Counted from the first letter of the stretch, positions 54,571-63,129 are shown. The stretch: DNA of 64,000 nucleotides from DASRDR01 sp035550795 (GCA_035550795.1 DASZOL010000093.1:12375-76374); one strand, 5' to 3'. Notes: a model not told the origin generated them from the sequence alone. Numbers and translations are program-made.

Positions 54571-55133
54571 GCGGATGACTCCTTCTCCTCGCGGCCCCGG
54601 ACGGACCGCGTTCCGTGGGTGAGGGCCGGGCGCGCCCGGCGCGGCATGGCCCGGGCCGGGCCGCGCGGGCTCGGGGGGCACGTCTCGCACCGGCCCAGGA
54701 TGCGGACGTCCACGTCCTCGACGACGAATCGCGGCCGCGCCTGGGCAGCCACGCGGCCGACCTCGACCGCGGGCGCATGGACGTCGGTCATGCGGCCGCA
54801 GACGCGGCAGATCAGATGCTGGTGGGGCGCCAGGTTCGCGTCGAACCGCCCGGCCCCGCCCGTCGTGCTGACCCGCCGGAGCAGGCCGTCCCGCACCAGC
54901 GACTCCAGGACCCGGTACACGGTCGCGGGGGAGAGCGACGGCATGGCCCCCCGCAGCCGCCGGTAGATCGCGTCGGCCGTGGGATGGCCGGGGTCCTCGG
55001 CCAGCGCCCGGTAGACGGCCAGGCGCTGCGCGGTCACCCGGACGCCGTGCTCGCGGCACCGTCGCGCGAACGCCGCGCAGAGCCGGTCGACGTCCACCTC
55101 GGCGGCCGCCGTGTTCTTGCGAGTAATTCTCAT
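54567..55133 (-). CDS. Fur/PerR-family regulator
   Basis: A 188-residue metalloregulator. The winged helix begins with GVRVTAQRLAVYRAL and SLSPATVYRVLESLVRDGLL, the dimer/metal domain has APHQHLICRVCGRMTDV (HxH and CxxC) and a second structural CxxC pair, CETC. Position as the first gene before rubrerythrin, an Fe-S oxidoreductase and a neighbouring thiol peroxidase favours a PerR-like peroxide sensor over an iron-only Fur. The C-terminal 35 residues are Arg/Pro-rich and beyond the usual length. It probably represses its own operon. Confidence 0.9.
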   Translation of the reverse strand: MRITRKNTAAAEVDVDRLCAAFARRCREHGVRVTAQRLAVYRALAEDPGHPTADAIYRRLRGAMPSLSPATVYRVLESLVRDGLLRRVSTTGGAGRFDANLAPHQHLICRVCGRMTDVHAPAVEVGRVAAQARPRFVVEDVDVRILGRCETCPPSPRGPARAMPRRARPALTHGTRSVRGREEKESSA

Positions 55134-55148
55134 CTGCGAACCATTCTC
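55126..55148 (-). promoter_or_regulatory. Possible Fur/PerR operator
   Basis: ATTCTC occurs at 55126-55131 and again at 55143-55148, that is, GAGAAT twice on the coding strand, spaced 17 bases across the regulator's start codon. The surrounding bases are unusually AT-rich. Such half-sites fit a Fur-family operator for autoregulation; the arms do not form a perfect inverted repeat. Confidence 0.35.
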
Positions 55149-55254
55149 GCGGAGGCCGGCCCGGCTGTCAAGAGGGCGGGCGCGGGGACCGGAACGGGAC
55201 TGCCCGGGCGCCGCCCTCCGGGAGGACGCGCGCCCGGCGGGAGGGGGAAAAGGC

Positions 55255-55770
55255 CTAGCCGCGGCGGGCGGCCGTCAGCGCGGCGTCGTAGTCCGGGTGC
55301 TCGGTGACCTCCGGCACGTACTGGACGTGCTTGAGCTGCCCGTCCGCGCCCACGACGAAGAGGGCGCGCGCCTCGAGCCGGAGCGGCTCGATCAGCGTGC
55401 CGTAGGCGCGCCCGAAGGCCGCGTCCCGGTGGTCGGAGGCGGTCTGCACGCGGTCGATACCCTTGTCGCCGCAGAAGCGCGCCTGGGCGAAGGGCAGGTC
55501 CATGCTGACCGTGAGCACCGCCACGCTCCCCGGCAGCCGCGCGGCCTCCTCGTTGAAGCGCTTGGTCTGGGCCTCGCAGACCGGCGTGTCGAGCGAGGGC
55601 ACCACGCTCAGGACGAGCGTCTTGCCGGCGAACTCGCGCAAGCTCACGTCCCGGAGTCCGTCAGGGCCCCGCTGGTGCAGCTTGAAATCGGGGGCCCGGT
55701 CGCCGACCCGGAGCTCCGGGCCCGCGACGGGCAGGGGGTTGCCGCGCATCTTCACGGTGCGTGCGGACAT
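55255..55770 (-). CDS. tpx: Thiol peroxidase (Tpx)
   Basis: A 171-residue atypical 2-Cys peroxiredoxin. The peroxidatic Cys is Cys65 in SLDTPVCEAQTKRFNEEA and the resolving Cys is Cys100 in ARFCGDKGI, at the usual Tpx positions. The N-terminus MSARTVKMRGNPLPVAG and C-terminus EVTEHPDYDAALTAAR also match. It reduces peroxides using thioredoxin, in the cytoplasm or periplasm; no signal peptide is seen. It is transcribed in the same direction as the Fur-rubrerythrin operon, 121 bases upstream of the regulator, and could be co-regulated. Confidence 0.95.
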   Translation of the reverse strand: MSARTVKMRGNPLPVAGPELRVGDRAPDFKLHQRGPDGLRDVSLREFAGKTLVLSVVPSLDTPVCEAQTKRFNEEAARLPGSVAVLTVSMDLPFAQARFCGDKGIDRVQTASDHRDAAFGRAYGTLIEPLRLEARALFVVGADGQLKHVQYVPEVTEHPDYDAALTAARRG

Positions 55771-55886
55771 GGGCGTCTCCTCCCTGGGATTGCGTGACGA
55801 GGGAACGGGCCCCGCGCGGGCGACAGACTCCGCGCGGCGATCCGGGGCCATCGTACCATCCTCCCTCCGGGCGGCGGGCTGCGGGG

Positions 55887-56189
55887 TCAGGCGGGCTCGC
55901 CCCGGCCGGACCCGCGCCCGTAGCGGTCGCGGAGCGCCTCGAATCCCGCGTCGAGCTCGCGCGCCCGCGCGGTGGCGGCCGCGCGGGCCGGCCCCACGGC
56001 TTCCTCCGGCGGCCCCACGTGCCACTCGGCGAGGTACGCATCCTCGCCGGCCAGCCCCTCCTGCATGGCGACCCGATCGACGAGCTCCTGGAAGCCGGGG
56101 CCGAGCGGCACGCTCACCTCACCGCCGGCGTCCCGGGCGGTCACGAGCATGGGAATGTCCCGCCAGTAGGTGATCCGGATCGTCGCCAT
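55887..56189 (-). CDS. Small 'virulence factor'-domain protein
   Basis: A 100-residue protein opening MATIRITYWRDIPMLVTARD and continuing GFQELVDRVAMQEGLAG and DAYLAEWHVGPPEEAVG. This matches the small 'virulence factor' domain family (Pfam PF13769 by recollection), found in many alphaproteobacteria and soil bacteria without known function. The tail is Ala/Arg-rich. Its ATG lies about 50 bases from the promoter of the divergent DndB-like gene. Confidence 0.8.
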   Translation of the reverse strand: MATIRITYWRDIPMLVTARDAGGEVSVPLGPGFQELVDRVAMQEGLAGEDAYLAEWHVGPPEEAVGPARAAATARARELDAGFEALRDRYGRGSGRGEPA

Positions 56190-56237
56190 GGCCTCCGGTT
56201 CGTCGCCCTCACAGTCGCCCCGCCGGCCGTCGCGGCG

Positions 56238-56266
56238 TTGACACTCGCGGACCGTCCGGCTAGAGT
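56238..56266 (+). promoter_or_regulatory. Sigma-70-type promoter of the DndB-like gene
   Basis: TTGACA (56238-56243), a 17-base spacer and TAGAGT (56261-56266). The -35 is a perfect consensus match and the -10 matches four of six bases. Transcription should begin near 56272-56275, only a few bases before the ATG at 56277, so the mRNA would be leaderless or nearly so. Confidence 0.65.
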
Positions 56267-56276
56267 CGGGTTCGCG

Positions 56277-57404
56277 ATGATCAGCGTCGCCGCGCACCGC
56301 ATCAAGCAGTACGGCCTGGAATTCTACCAGGCCTCCTTCTCCGCCCGCGAGATCGACCGCCTCGTCAAGTTCGAGGTGCTCGGCTACGGGGGCATCCCCG
56401 AGCCGAAGGGCCCGCGCCGCACGACCCGCTCGCGCGTGAACTGGGATGTGCTCGAGAGCCGCATCGGCGAGACGTCGGACGCCTACCAGCGCCCGGTGAT
56501 CCGCCGGAAGATCGAGGAGCTGGTCGCCTACTTCCGGGACTGCCGCGAGGCGGGGAAGCTGCCTGCCATCCCCGGCGCCGTGATCATCACCTCCGACAAG
56601 CGGCTCGGCTTCCGGCCGGTGCCGCACCACCCGGACCTCGGGTTCATCGAGATCCCCGAGGAGGCGGGCGTCCTGCGGGTCCTCGACGGCCAGCACCGGC
56701 TCCTCGCCCTTCACGCGCTCGCGGCCGAGGGCGACCTCCGGGGGCTCGACGTGCCGGCGGTCCTCTTCGACACGCTCGACGCCCAGCAGATCGTGGAGCT
56801 CTTCGTCACGATCAACGCCAAGCACACGCGGCTCAACCCGTCCCACCTCGTGAGCCTGGCGGGGCGGAAGCTCTACCCGGACGAGACGCAGGCGCTGGCG
56901 CACGACATCATCCGGGCGCTCAACGAGGACGAGACCTCGCCCCTCCAGGGTGAGATCAAGATGCTCGGCATCGGCCGCGGCCGGGTCGCCCAGGCGCCGC
57001 TCGCCGAGGAGATCGTGGAGCTAGTCGAGAGCGTCGAGAAGATGGGCGGCCGCGGGCGAGCCAAGGAGCTGCGCGACGCGGGCCGCCGGTTCTTCCTGAA
57101 CTACGTGAAGGCCCTCGCCCAGACGTTCCCGCACGCGTGGGCCGGCCGCAAGTACTCGATCAAGACCGGCACCGCGCTCCGCGCGTTCATCCGGGTCGTT
57201 CCGGACGTGATGGCGCGGGCCCGCGAGCTCCGGGGCGATCCGTATGAGCTGCGCGCGATCCGGGAGGCGCTGCGCCCCTGGGCCGAGCGGCTCGGGGACC
57301 GCCGCTTCCTGACCGAGGGCGAGTGGCGGCAGAAGCTCGCGGGCGGCACGCGGGGGACCGTCGAGACCCTCGCCCGCGAGCTCCGGGACGCCCTCCGGAC
57401 CTAG
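56277..57404 (+). CDS. DndB/DGQHR-domain protein, orphan
   Basis: A 375-residue protein of the DGQHR/DndB family. The defining motif VLDGQHRLLAL has DGQHR at residues 137-141, followed by VPAVLFDTLDAQQIVELFVT and NAKHTRLNPSHL, as expected. In phosphorothioate modification systems DndB is a regulator or accessory beside DndCDE; here none of those genes is present within the window. DGQHR proteins also occur in other mobile and defence contexts. The ATG is placed by the strong promoter just upstream and lacks a ribosome site. The C-terminal half is helical and basic. Confidence 0.88.
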   Translation: MISVAAHRIKQYGLEFYQASFSAREIDRLVKFEVLGYGGIPEPKGPRRTTRSRVNWDVLESRIGETSDAYQRPVIRRKIEELVAYFRDCREAGKLPAIPGAVIITSDKRLGFRPVPHHPDLGFIEIPEEAGVLRVLDGQHRLLALHALAAEGDLRGLDVPAVLFDTLDAQQIVELFVTINAKHTRLNPSHLVSLAGRKLYPDETQALAHDIIRALNEDETSPLQGEIKMLGIGRGRVAQAPLAEEIVELVESVEKMGGRGRAKELRDAGRRFFLNYVKALAQTFPHAWAGRKYSIKTGTALRAFIRVVPDVMARARELRGDPYELRAIREALRPWAERLGDRRFLTEGEWRQKLAGGTRGTVETLARELRDALRT

Positions 57405-57435
57405 GCCGGCGGCGCGCCCCCCGCCGCCCGCTAGG

Positions 57436-57921
57436 CTAGCCGGCGGGCGCCAAGGGGAAGTTCGCGGCCACGATCTCGAGATCGCGCGCGCCGCCCGGCG
57501 CCTGGACCCTCACCTCGTCGCCGACTTCCTTGCCGATCAGCGTCCGGGCGATGGGCGAGAGGATCGAGATGCGCCCGCTCGCGGGGTCGGCCTCGTCGGA
57601 GCCGACGATCTGGTAGCGCATCTCCTTGCCGTCGGGGGCCCGGAGCTGGACCGTCGACCCGAACGTGATGCGCGTGCCGTCCCTCGGGGGCTCGATGACC
57701 TCCGCGCCGCTGATCTTCGCCTCGAGCTCCCGGATCCGGCCCTCGATGAACCCCTGCCGCTCCTTCGCCGCGTGGTACTCGGCGTTCTCGGAGAGGTCGC
57801 CGTGGGCCCGCGCCTCGGCAATGGCCTTGATGATGCCCGGGCGCTCCACGCGCTTGAGCTGCTCGAGCTCCTGCTGCAGACGGACGTGGCCTTCACGCGT
57901 CATCGGTGTGCGTTGCACCAT
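57436..57921 (-). CDS. greA: Transcription elongation factor GreA
   Basis: A 161-residue GreA. The N-terminal coiled coil is seen in REGHVRLQQELEQLKRVERP and the acidic tip loop ARAHGDLSENAEYHAAKERQ, whose Asp/Glu residues stimulate RNA cleavage in stalled RNA polymerase. The C-terminal FKBP-like domain has TFGSTVQLRAPDGKEMRYQI and ISILSPIARTLIGKEVGD. It restores backtracked transcription complexes. Divergently oriented from an RND efflux operon, with about 97 bases between starts. Confidence 0.95.
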   Translation of the reverse strand: MVQRTPMTREGHVRLQQELEQLKRVERPGIIKAIAEARAHGDLSENAEYHAAKERQGFIEGRIRELEAKISGAEVIEPPRDGTRITFGSTVQLRAPDGKEMRYQIVGSDEADPASGRISILSPIARTLIGKEVGDEVRVQAPGGARDLEIVAANFPLAPAG

Positions 57922-57979
57922 GGGTCGTTCCCTCGCACGAGGATTCACGGCCGCGCCGGCGGGCGCAGCCTGAGCGGCT

Positions 57980-58002
57980 ATTGTACTACCCCCTGGTACA
58001 AT
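57980..58002. promoter_or_regulatory. Palindromic operator/promoter between greA and the efflux operon
   Basis: ATTGTAC, spacer TACCCCCTG, GTACAAT: a perfect 7-base inverted repeat. Each arm contains a TACAAT hexamer reading outward (57997-58002 on plus, 57985-57980 on minus), close to the -10 consensus, so it may be both an overlapping divergent promoter and a repressor site. No matching -35 boxes are obvious. Confidence 0.5.
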
Positions 58003-58017
58003 GAAGCTCACGCTCCC

Positions 58018-59391
58018 GTGGCACTCACGGCTCCGCCCCCCCGGTTCCGCGCCCCCCGCGCGCGCGCGCTCGCGACCATCACGCTGCTCGGGCTTGGGCT
58101 CGCCCTCGGCGCCGAGGCGCAGCCCCGCGCGCCGGGCCCCGGAAGGAGCGCTCCGGCCGAGCCGGCGCCCCTGCGCGTCACGACGGCGGCCGTCGAGGGC
58201 CGCACGGTCCAGCGGAGCGTCGACACGGTCGGCAGCCTCCTCGCCTGGGAGGAGGCCACCGTGCGCACCCAGGTCTCCGGCACGATCGTCAGGCTCTACG
58301 CGGACCTCGGGGACGCGGTCCGCGAGGGGCAGCCGCTCGCCGACCTGGACCGCCGCGAGGCGGATCTCACGATCGACCAGCTCGCGGCCGACGTGGTCGC
58401 GGCCCGGGAGAACCTCGCGCGGGCGCAGGCCGCGGCCGACGCGAGCCGCGCCAATCTCGCGCGGACCCGGGAGAGCCGGCGCGCGCTCGTGGCCGATCTG
58501 GAACGCACCCGCGCCGACGCCGAGTGGAAGCGGCGCGAGCTCGAGCGGAACCAGGAGCTCCAAGCCAAGGAGCTGATCGCGGCCCGCGACGTCGACCAGG
58601 CGCGCGCCCAGTTCCAGTCGGCCGACGCCCTCGTCCAGATGGCCGAGACCGCGCTCGGCCAGCACGCTGACCAGCTTCGGGCAGCCGCCGCCCAGCTCGA
58701 GGCGGATCTGGGCGCCGTCAAGGCGGCCCAGGCGCTCGTCCAGCAGCGCGAGGCGGCCCTCGACCTCGGGAAGAAGCGGCTGACCGACACGGTCGTGGCG
58801 GCCCCGCTGACGGGCGTCGTGGCCCGGCGCCACGTCGCCGTCGGCGAGTTCGTCAAGGACAACACCACGCTCTTCACGGTGGTCGCGATCGATCCTTTGA
58901 AGTACGCGGGCACCGTGCCCGAGCGGGCGGCACCGGAGATCCGCGGCAACCAGGACGTGCACCTCTCCGTCGACGCCTTCGGGAGCCGGATTTTCCCCGG
59001 TCAGGTGACCCGCGTCGCGCCGGTGGTGGACGTCGCGACGCGCACGCTCGCGCTCGAGGCGCGCGTGCCCAACGGCCGGGGCCTCCTCAAGCCCGGGTTC
59101 TTCGCACGCGGGGCCATCCTGACGCGCCGGGACACGCGGGTGCCGTTCGTCCCCGCCGAGGCCCTCGCCTACGTGGTCGGGATCAGCAAGGTGTTCGTGG
59201 TGGCCAACGGCCGGGCGCAGGAGCGCCTCGTCCGGGCCGGGCTCCGCGAGGCCGGCTGGGTCGAGATCCTGGACGGGGTGAAACCCGGCGAGACCGTGGC
59301 GACGTCGGGGCTGGCCCAGCTCTACGACGGCGCGCCCGTGACCCCCGTCGCCCCCGCCCCGACCGCCGCGCCCGCCGCCGTGCAGCGGTAG
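58018..59391 (+). CDS. RND efflux periplasmic adaptor (membrane fusion protein)
   Basis: A 457-residue adaptor starting at GTG 58018. A signal peptide (TITLLGLGLALGAEA) precedes a lipoyl/hairpin region: RTQVSGTIVRLYADLGDAVR marks the lipoyl half, a long alpha-helical coiled coil spans about 120-255, and VVAAPLTGVVARRHVAVGEF closes it. The beta-barrel follows with GNQDVHLSVDAFGS and membrane-proximal part with LKPGFFARGAIL. It links the inner-membrane pump to an outer-membrane channel. The permease gene starts 5 bases after its stop. The coiled coil is longer than average, suggesting a long periplasmic reach. Confidence 0.93.
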   Translation: MALTAPPPRFRAPRARALATITLLGLGLALGAEAQPRAPGPGRSAPAEPAPLRVTTAAVEGRTVQRSVDTVGSLLAWEEATVRTQVSGTIVRLYADLGDAVREGQPLADLDRREADLTIDQLAADVVAARENLARAQAAADASRANLARTRESRRALVADLERTRADAEWKRRELERNQELQAKELIAARDVDQARAQFQSADALVQMAETALGQHADQLRAAAAQLEADLGAVKAAQALVQQREAALDLGKKRLTDTVVAAPLTGVVARRHVAVGEFVKDNTTLFTVVAIDPLKYAGTVPERAAPEIRGNQDVHLSVDAFGSRIFPGQVTRVAPVVDVATRTLALEARVPNGRGLLKPGFFARGAILTRRDTRVPFVPAEALAYVVGISKVFVVANGRAQERLVRAGLREAGWVEILDGVKPGETVATSGLAQLYDGAPVTPVAPAPTAAPAAVQR

Positions 59392-59395
59392 CGCC

Positions 59396-62300
59396 GTGTC
59401 GCTCGTCGACCTCTGCGTCCGCCGGCCTGTCTTCGCGACGATGCTGGTCGTGTCCCTCGTGGTGCTGGGCCTCGCCTCCTACCGAGACCTCGGCCTCGAC
59501 ATCTTCCCGAAGGTCGACATCCCGACGGTGACGGTCACGACCCGGCTGCCCGGGGCCAGCCCGGAGGAGGTCGAGAGCCAGGTCACGAAGCGGATCGAGG
59601 AGGTCGTCAACACCATCAGCGGGATCGACGAGCTGCGCTCCACGACGATCGAAGGGCAGAGCCAGATCTTCGTCTCGTTCATCCTCGACCGCGACATCGA
59701 GTCCGCCGCGCAGGACGTCCGCGAGAAGGTCGCCACGGTCCTCTCCCAGTTCCCGCAGGGAACGGAGACGCCGGTCGTCGAGAAGTTCGACGTCGACGCC
59801 GCGCCCGTCCTGGCGCTGGTCGTGTCGGGGCGCCGGTCCGCGCGGGAGATCACCGAGCTGGCCGACAAGCGGATCAAGCGGGCCCTCGAGGGCGTCAAGG
59901 ACATCGGCGCCGTCACGCTCGTGGGCCAGCGGAAGCGCGAGATCCAGGTCGCGGTCGATCCGAACCGGCTGGCGGCCTACGGGCTCTCCATCCAGCAGGT
60001 CCAGGGCGCCCTCCAGCGGCAGAACGTGGAGGTCCCCGGCGGCCGGCTCACCGGCGAGGGCCGCGAGGAGGGCCTGCGCACGCTGGGCCGCGTGACCGCC
60101 GTCGCCGACTTCGAGACGATCGCCGTCGCCGAGACCCCCCGCGGCCCGGTGCGGGTGCGGGACCTCGCCCAGGTGCTCGACGCGGAGGAGGAACCGCGGA
60201 CCCTGTCCCGGCTCGACGGGAACAACGCGGTCTCCCTCCTCGTCCGGAAGCAGTCGGGCACCAACACCGTGGCCGTCGTCGACCGCGTGAAGGCCCGGTT
60301 GACGGACCTCCAGCAGGCGCTGCCCCCCGACGTGACGATCGACGTGGTCCGCGACCAGTCGCGCTTCATCAAGCGGGCTCTCGGGGAGGTGCAGCACCAC
60401 CTCGTCCTCGGCGCCTTCCTGGCGAGCCTGATCGTGTGGGTCTTCCTGGGCTGGCGGAACTGGCGGCCCGCCCTCATCGCCGCCGTGTCGATCCCGACCT
60501 CCATCATCGCCACGTTCTTCGCGATGCGGTGGGCCGGCTTCACGCTGAACAACGTCACGATGCTGGGGCTGTCCGTGTCGACCGGCATCGTGATCGACGA
60601 CGCCATCATCGTGCTGGAGAACGTCTTCCGGCACATGGACGAGGAGCGGCGCTCCCCCTGGGAGGCCGCGGTCACCGGGGCGAAGGAGATCGTGCTGCCC
60701 GTGGTGGCCACGACCGTCTCCCTGATCGCGATCTTCTTCCCGGTGGCGTTCATGGGCGGCCTGGTGGGCCGGTTCTGGCGGAGCTTCGGGCTCACGGTGA
60801 GCTTCGCGATTCTCGTCTCGCTCCTCGTCGCCTTCACGCTCGTGCCGACTCTGGCGGCTCGCCTCCTGCGCCCCCACCGGGCGACCGCCCCCGGGGCGCC
60901 TGCGGCCACGCGCGGGCTCTACGCGCGGATCGAGGCCGCCTACGAGGCCCTCCTCCGGGTGAGCCTGCACCACCGGCTCGCCACCGTCGCCGCCACGATC
61001 CTGCTGGTGGGCGGCACGCTCTACCTGGCGCGCGGGCTCAAGGCGGACTTCATCGTGGCCGACGACATGTCGGAGTTCGAGGTGGTCGTCGAGACGCCCC
61101 CGGGCTCGTCGCTCGTCCAGACCGACGCCGTCGCTCGCCGGCTCGAGGCCGGGCTCCGGGCGATCCCCGAGGTCCAGCGCGTCTTCACGAACATCGGCGT
61201 GCGCAGCGGCGTCCAGTCGAACGTCACGGACGTGTCGATCTACGTCGGGCTCCAGCACCTGTCCGAGCGCCGGCGGAGCCAGTTCGACATCATGCAGGAG
61301 GTCCGCCAGCGCCTCCGGGCCTACCCGGAGCTCCGGGCCAGCGTCCAGCAGGTCAGCCTCGTGTCGGGCGGGGGGTTCCGTCAGACCCCCTTCAACCTGA
61401 TCCTCCGCGGCCCGGACCTCGACCGGCTGACGGGGTACGCCGGGACCCTCGTCCAGCGTCTGGCCCAGGTGCCAGGCTTCGTCGACGTGGACACGGCGCA
61501 GGCGCAGCGGAGCCCCGAGCTGCAGGTGACCGTGGACCGCCAGCGGGCCGCCGACCTCGGCATCCGGATGGCCGACGTGGCCGCCACCCTTCGCGTCCTG
61601 GTCGGCGGCGAGAAGGTGGGCTTCTACCGGGAGGCGGGCGAGCAGTACGACGTCCGCCTCCGGCTGGCCCAGGCCTTCCGCCGGGACGCCAGCACGCTCG
61701 GCGACGTCACCGTGCCCACCGCCGCCGGGCAGCTCGTCCGGCTGGGCAACGTCGCCCACCTTGTGCCCGGCATGAGCCCGGCCCAGATCGACCGGTACGC
61801 CCAGGAGCGCCAGATCACCGTGGTGTCCAACCTCTACGAGAAGCCCCTCGGCGAGGCCATGCAGCAGGCGCTCCGGAGCGTGGCCGAGCTCCGGATGCCG
61901 CCCGAGTACCAGGCGGTGCAGCTCGGCCAGGCCAAGCTCATGGCCGAGGCGTTCCGGAACTTCCTGGCGGCCTTCCTGCTCGCCCTGGCCTTCATCTACC
62001 TGGCGCTCGCCGCGCAGTTCGAGAGCTTCGTCCACCCGGTGACCATCATGGTGTCGATGTTTCTCGCCATCCCGTTCGGGCTCCTCGCGCTCGTCCTGTC
62101 CGGGATGACGCTAAACATCTACGCGATCATGGGAATGTTCCTCCTGATCGGCGTCGTGAAGAAGAACGCGATCCTCCAGGTCGACTACACGAACGTCCTC
62201 CGCGGGCGCGGGCTCTCGCGCTTCGAGGCCCAGCTCGAGGCCGACCGCGCGCGGCTCCGGCCGATCCTCATGACGACGCTCGCCATCGTGTTCGGCATGC

Positions 62301-62542
62301 TGCCCGTGGCGCTCGGGCGCGGCGACGGCTCGGCCTCCCGGGCGGCGCTCGCCATCGCCGTCGTCGGCGGCCAGGCGCTCTGCCTGGTCGTCACGCTCGT
62401 CATCACGCCCGTCGTCTACTCGTTCTTCGACGACCTGCGGGGCTGGCCAGGCCGCCTGCGCGCCTGGCGCCCGGCCCGGCGACCTCGGCCCTCGCTCGCC
62501 GAGCGCGTGGCGGCGACGCTGAACGGCCGGCGGGAAGCATGA
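59396..62542 (+). CDS. RND efflux transporter permease (HAE1/AcrB type)
   Basis: A 1048-residue inner-membrane drug/proton antiporter with twelve helices and two large periplasmic loops. The N-terminus reads VDLCVRRPVFATMLVVSLVV, the docking-domain motif PGASPEEVESQVTKRIEE is present, the proton-relay helix 4 contains GIVIDDAIIVLENVFRH (Asp-Asp), and the C-terminal half repeats the pattern with GMFLLIGVVKKNAILQVDY. It extrudes hydrophobic compounds from the membrane or periplasm with the adaptor. No outer-membrane factor gene follows; one would be borrowed from elsewhere. The next gene overlaps by 4 bases. Confidence 0.95.
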   Translation: MSLVDLCVRRPVFATMLVVSLVVLGLASYRDLGLDIFPKVDIPTVTVTTRLPGASPEEVESQVTKRIEEVVNTISGIDELRSTTIEGQSQIFVSFILDRDIESAAQDVREKVATVLSQFPQGTETPVVEKFDVDAAPVLALVVSGRRSAREITELADKRIKRALEGVKDIGAVTLVGQRKREIQVAVDPNRLAAYGLSIQQVQGALQRQNVEVPGGRLTGEGREEGLRTLGRVTAVADFETIAVAETPRGPVRVRDLAQVLDAEEEPRTLSRLDGNNAVSLLVRKQSGTNTVAVVDRVKARLTDLQQALPPDVTIDVVRDQSRFIKRALGEVQHHLVLGAFLASLIVWVFLGWRNWRPALIAAVSIPTSIIATFFAMRWAGFTLNNVTMLGLSVSTGIVIDDAIIVLENVFRHMDEERRSPWEAAVTGAKEIVLPVVATTVSLIAIFFPVAFMGGLVGRFWRSFGLTVSFAILVSLLVAFTLVPTLAARLLRPHRATAPGAPAATRGLYARIEAAYEALLRVSLHHRLATVAATILLVGGTLYLARGLKADFIVADDMSEFEVVVETPPGSSLVQTDAVARRLEAGLRAIPEVQRVFTNIGVRSGVQSNVTDVSIYVGLQHLSERRRSQFDIMQEVRQRLRAYPELRASVQQVSLVSGGGFRQTPFNLILRGPDLDRLTGYAGTLVQRLAQVPGFVDVDTAQAQRSPELQVTVDRQRAADLGIRMADVAATLRVLVGGEKVGFYREAGEQYDVRLRLAQAFRRDASTLGDVTVPTAAGQLVRLGNVAHLVPGMSPAQIDRYAQERQITVVSNLYEKPLGEAMQQALRSVAELRMPPEYQAVQLGQAKLMAEAFRNFLAAFLLALAFIYLALAAQFESFVHPVTIMVSMFLAIPFGLLALVLSGMTLNIYAIMGMFLLIGVVKKNAILQVDYTNVLRGRGLSRFEAQLEADRARLRPILMTTLAIVFGMLPVALGRGDGSASRAALAIAVVGGQALCLVVTLVITPVVYSFFDDLRGWPGRLRAWRPARRPRPSLAERVAATLNGRREA

Positions 62543-63129
62543 CGACCGGACCGCCGGCCCCGGGTCCGACCCGGCGCCGCGCCCTCGGCGCGCTGGCGGC
62601 CCTCGTCCTCGGCCTCTCGCCCGACCGGCCGGCGCGCGCCCAGCCGGTCCCGCCGCCGCCCGTGCGGCCGACCGCCCCGAGCCGGCCCGCCACCCCCCCG
62701 CGGCCCGGGGCACCGGCCGCGCCACCCGCCACGCCCCTGGCGGATCCCCGTCCGGGCACGCCGGCGCCCCCGGCCGTCGCCGGGGAGATCCGCGCGGTGC
62801 TCGCCCGCGCTTTGGAGCGCTTCCAGGCCCGGGACGCGGAGGGCGTGCTCGTGCACGTCTCGGAGGAGTACTGGACCGGGCCGCTGACCAAGCGGACGGT
62901 GCGGGCACAGCTCCTGACGATCCTGCAGGTCCACCAGCAGGTCCGGGCTCGCGTGCAGGTGGACGAGGTGCGGCTGGTGGGCGGGCACGCCTGGGTCTGG
63001 ACGACGGGGGACATGACCGGGCAGCTCGCGCTGGTCGGGCAGTGGGTGCGGCTGTTCGTGTGGGAGCAGGAGCTCGAGGTCGCACGGCGCGAAGAGGGGG
63101 CCTGGCGCCTCTACGGCTACCAGCAGTAG
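62539..63129 (+). CDS. Exported NTF2-like (SnoaL-type) protein
   Basis: A 196-residue protein with a twin-arginine-like leader (RRRALGALAALVLGL, ending RAQ), a Pro-rich linker of about 60 residues and a C-terminal NTF2/SnoaL-like domain, FQARDAEGVLVHVSEEYW, then HQQVRARVQVDEVRLVGGHA and a final LYGYQQ. The ATG overlaps the permease stop (ATGA), so it is the third gene of the efflux operon. Its function is unknown; a periplasmic accessory of the pump is inferred. Confidence 0.78.
   Translation: MTTGPPAPGPTRRRALGALAALVLGLSPDRPARAQPVPPPPVRPTAPSRPATPPRPGAPAAPPATPLADPRPGTPAPPAVAGEIRAVLARALERFQARDAEGVLVHVSEEYWTGPLTKRTVRAQLLTILQVHQQVRARVQVDEVRLVGGHAWVWTTGDMTGQLALVGQWVRLFVWEQELEVARREEGAWRLYGYQQ

Noticed and set aside
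59183..62035. A 950-codon minus-strand open frame
   Set aside because: Antisense to the RND adaptor and permease, whose motifs are unambiguous; low-complexity translation.
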